Origin: an uncultured Succinivibrio sp. | Lineage (GTDB): Bacteria > Pseudomonadota > Gammaproteobacteria > Enterobacterales > Succinivibrionaceae | Reading direction: 5' to 3' | Length of the DNA: 6,800 nucleotides | Assembly (NCBI GenBank): GCA_900754255.1 | Contig: CAAECI010000045.1 | Span: 1-6,800, forward strand | Part shown: one piece after another, positions 4,959 to 6,800 of the stretch | Position numbering within the stretch: the stretch's first letter is position 1 | How the letters are laid out: each line of letters opens with the position of its first letter | Notes under the pieces: generated by a model | Told to the model about the DNA's origin: nothing | Databases searched by the model: none | What the model saw: only the letters and a program-made list of their open reading frames with translations | Position numbers and translations under genes: made by a program

Positions 4959-6290
4959 ATGCAGGTTTCAATCGAGACTAAAGAAGGCCTCAATCGCGTC
5001 ATCACCGTCACCGTGCCGGCTGACGAGGTCCAAAAGGCTTATGCCACCAGCTTCAACAAGATCGCCAAGCGTGCCAAGCTCGACGGCTTCCGTAAGGGCC
5101 ATATTCCTCCTGCAATTTTGGAGAAGAATTTCGGCGCCAACATCATGATGGATTGCTATGAGACCATCATCGACCAGACCATCGATGACGCCATCGAAGA
5201 AAGCAAGCTCCATGTAGTAGGTCGTCCCTCCGTAAATATTGACGGCGCCGCTTTCAAGAAGGATGCCGATTTCGTTTATACCGCCGCTGTTGAGGTGATG
5301 TGTGAGATCGAGCTCAAGCCTTACGAGGAGCTTAAGCTTAAGCATATCAAGTCCGAGGTTACCGATGCCGATGTCGACCATATGGTTGAGGTTCTGCGTG
5401 AGCAGCAGGTTAAATTCCAGACCGAAGAGGGCTTGGAGGTTGCAGACGGCAACACCGCCGTTATTAATTTCTTAGGTCGCGTCAACGGTGAAGAGTTCGA
5501 GGGCGGTAAGGCTGAGAACTTCTCATTAGTCGTAGGCAAGACCCAGATGATCGAGGGCTTTACCGAGCAGATCATCGGTCACAAGGCCGGTGACAGCTTC
5601 ACCATCGCCGTAAAGTTCCCCGAGAACTATCAGCACAAGGAATTGGCCGGTAAGGATGCCGAATTCGACATCACCGTCAATGCCGTTCAGAAGCCCGTTC
5701 TGCCTGAGGTCAATGCTGACTTCGTTAAGCTTTACGGCGTAAAGGACGGTTCCGTTGAGACCTTCAAGGCTGATTTGCGTCGCAATATGGAGCGTGAATT
5801 GGCTCGTGCCATCCGCAACCAGACTCGCGACAATCTCTTTGCCGCTCTTGTGAAGCAGTACGGTGAGTTTGACGTTCCTTCCGCCATGGTTAAGCTTGAA
5901 ATTGCTCGTCTGCGTCACAACATGACCCAGCAGATGACCATGTACGGCATGAAGGAACTTCCCGAGGCCTTCAAGAAGGATGATCTCTATAAGGACGAGG
6001 CCGCTAAGGACGCTCGCATCGGCGTGATCCTGCGTAAGGCTGCCGAGGTTGCCGGCATCAAGGAGCCCTCCGAGGCCTCTGTTAACGCCGAACTCGATCT
6101 TATCGCCGGTGCCTATGAGGATCCTGAGGAGTTTAAGGCTGAGGTTCGTAAGAACAAGACTCAGTTTGCCAACATTCAGGAATTGGCCTTCGAGCGTGAT
6201 GTGATCGATGCCATTATGGCCAAGGCTGCCGACGGCGACGAGGCTGTAAGCTTCGACGATCTCATCAACAAGAGAGCCGCTCAGCACTGA
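4959..6290 (+). CDS. tig: Trigger factor, ribosome-associated chaperone and peptidyl-prolyl isomerase
   Basis: A 443-residue protein, close to E. coli trigger factor (432). It binds ribosomal protein uL23 at the tunnel exit and shields nascent chains in the cytoplasm. The N-terminal ribosome-binding domain (about 1-115) carries the signature GFRKGHIP at 43-50; E. coli has K where this has H48. The FKBP-type PPIase domain is inserted at about 162-243 (NFLGRVNGEEFEGG; MIEGFTEQIIGHKAGD; FPENY). The C-terminal chaperone arms occupy about 116-161 and 244-430. AGAGG (4949-4953) is spaced 5 bases from the ATG. Codon use is strongly biased (AAG, CGT, GAG, GCC, AAC), unlike the upstream genes, as expected for an abundant protein. 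clpP follows after 26 bp with no visible terminator between, so they may be cotranscribed. Confidence 0.97.
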   Translation: MQVSIETKEGLNRVITVTVPADEVQKAYATSFNKIAKRAKLDGFRKGHIPPAILEKNFGANIMMDCYETIIDQTIDDAIEESKLHVVGRPSVNIDGAAFKKDADFVYTAAVEVMCEIELKPYEELKLKHIKSEVTDADVDHMVEVLREQQVKFQTEEGLEVADGNTAVINFLGRVNGEEFEGGKAENFSLVVGKTQMIEGFTEQIIGHKAGDSFTIAVKFPENYQHKELAGKDAEFDITVNAVQKPVLPEVNADFVKLYGVKDGSVETFKADLRRNMERELARAIRNQTRDNLFAALVKQYGEFDVPSAMVKLEIARLRHNMTQQMTMYGMKELPEAFKKDDLYKDEAAKDARIGVILRKAAEVAGIKEPSEASVNAELDLIAGAYEDPEEFKAEVRKNKTQFANIQELAFERDVIDAIMAKAADGDEAVSFDDLINKRAAQH

Positions 6291-6302
6291 TTTTAGGATT
6301 TT

Positions 6303-6308
6303 AAGGAG
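6303..6308 (+). promoter_or_regulatory. Strong ribosome binding site of clpP
   Basis: AAGGAG (6303-6308), 8 bases before the ATG at 6317, supports that start over the in-frame ATG at 6332. Confidence 0.75.
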
Positions 6309-6316
6309 CTGAATAA

Positions 6317-6800
6317 ATGCAGGATCTGCAAATGTCATCGCTGGTACCTATGGTGGTCGAGCAAAGCGGCCGTGGGGAACGTTCTTACGATATTTTCTCA
6401 AGACTGCTCAAAGATCGAGTGGTATTCCTGACGGGAGAGGTCAATGATCAGATGGCCGATCTCGTGGTGGCTCAGCTCCTCTTCCTTGAATCTGAGGATC
6501 CTGAAAAGGATATTTATTTGTACATAAACTCCCCGGGGGGCGCCGTTACCGCCGGGCTGGCCATATACGACACCATGCAATACATCAAGCCCGATGTTTG
6601 TACCTTGTGTATGGGCCAGGCCTGCTCCATGGGATCATTTTTGCTTACGGGAGGCGCAAAGGGAAAGCGCTTTGCACTTCCGCATGCGAGCATCATGATC
6701 CATCAGCCCTTGGGGGGCTTTAGAGGTCAGGCCTCCGACATCATGATCCATGCCAATGAGATCCAGCGTGTCAAGAGGACCCTGAACGGAATTTTAGCAG
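6317..6800 (+). CDS. clpP: ATP-dependent Clp protease proteolytic subunit ClpP (3' end outside window)
   Basis: The first 161 codons of ClpP, the tetradecameric cytoplasmic serine protease that degrades proteins unfolded by ClpX or ClpA. Recognisable stretches are LVPMVVEQSGRGERSYDIFSR, KDIYLYINSPGG (oxyanion-hole region), MGQACSMGSFLL with the catalytic serine S104, and MIHQPLGG with the catalytic histidine H129. The 25-residue S-H spacing matches E. coli. The catalytic Asp and the C-terminus lie beyond position 6800. Compared with E. coli, the N-terminus before LVPM is about seven residues shorter, so any propeptide is short. The residue before the catalytic serine is Cys (C103) instead of the usual Ala. 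The gene is truncated by the window edge, not broken. Confidence 0.97.
   Translation, partial: MQDLQMSSLVPMVVEQSGRGERSYDIFSRLLKDRVVFLTGEVNDQMADLVVAQLLFLESEDPEKDIYLYINSPGGAVTAGLAIYDTMQYIKPDVCTLCMGQACSMGSFLLTGGAKGKRFALPHASIMIHQPLGGFRGQASDIMIHANEIQRVKRTLNGILA

Noticed and set aside
5526..6338. Long open frame on the minus strand antisense to tig
   Set aside because: It is a shadow of the codon-biased tig gene. The translation is Leu/Gly/Val-rich with no recognisable domain and no ribosome binding site support.

Overview
The window looks like a chromosomal segment from a motile gammaproteobacterium. The evidence is the tig-clpP gene order at the right end, a MotY-family motor protein (otherwise known from gammaproteobacteria with sodium-driven polar flagella), and a candidate rRNA-operon leader with an Enterobacteria/Vibrio-like boxA at the left edge. 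AT-rich intergenic DNA and moderate-GC genes would fit a Succinivibrionaceae/Aeromonadales-type anaerobe, but that placement is an inference and no rRNA gene lies in the window.

Left edge (1-185): a short inverted repeat followed by T-rich DNA on the + strand. Read on the minus strand, the same stretch is a hairpin followed by a boxA-like element, so an rRNA operon may start just left of position 1 and run leftwards. A small Nudix pyrophosphohydrolase (186-575, +) follows.

Middle left (663-3333, +): two overlapping genes form a probable operon. The first encodes a secreted MotY-like protein: signal peptide, MotY N-domain with both disulfide cysteines, a degenerate OmpA-like C-domain and an acidic tail. 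The second encodes a 574-residue single-span membrane protein with TPR and Sel1-like repeats. In Vibrio motors MotY pairs with MotX, which is also built of Sel1-like repeats, so this pair may be a divergent, membrane-anchored counterpart of the MotX/MotY T ring. This is the strongest candidate for something undescribed here.

Middle (3360-4439, -): a convergent gene encodes a compact, apparently cytoplasmic GH84 (O-GlcNAcase/NAGidase-like) enzyme with all the recognisable catalytic and sugar-binding residues. Beyond it lies a 519-bp intergenic region rich in stem-loops and palindromes. It ends in a good sigma70-type promoter.

Right (4959-6800, +): trigger factor (tig) is followed after 26 bp by clpP, which runs off the right edge. 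This is the conserved protein-folding and proteolysis cluster; clpX would be expected next but is outside the window.
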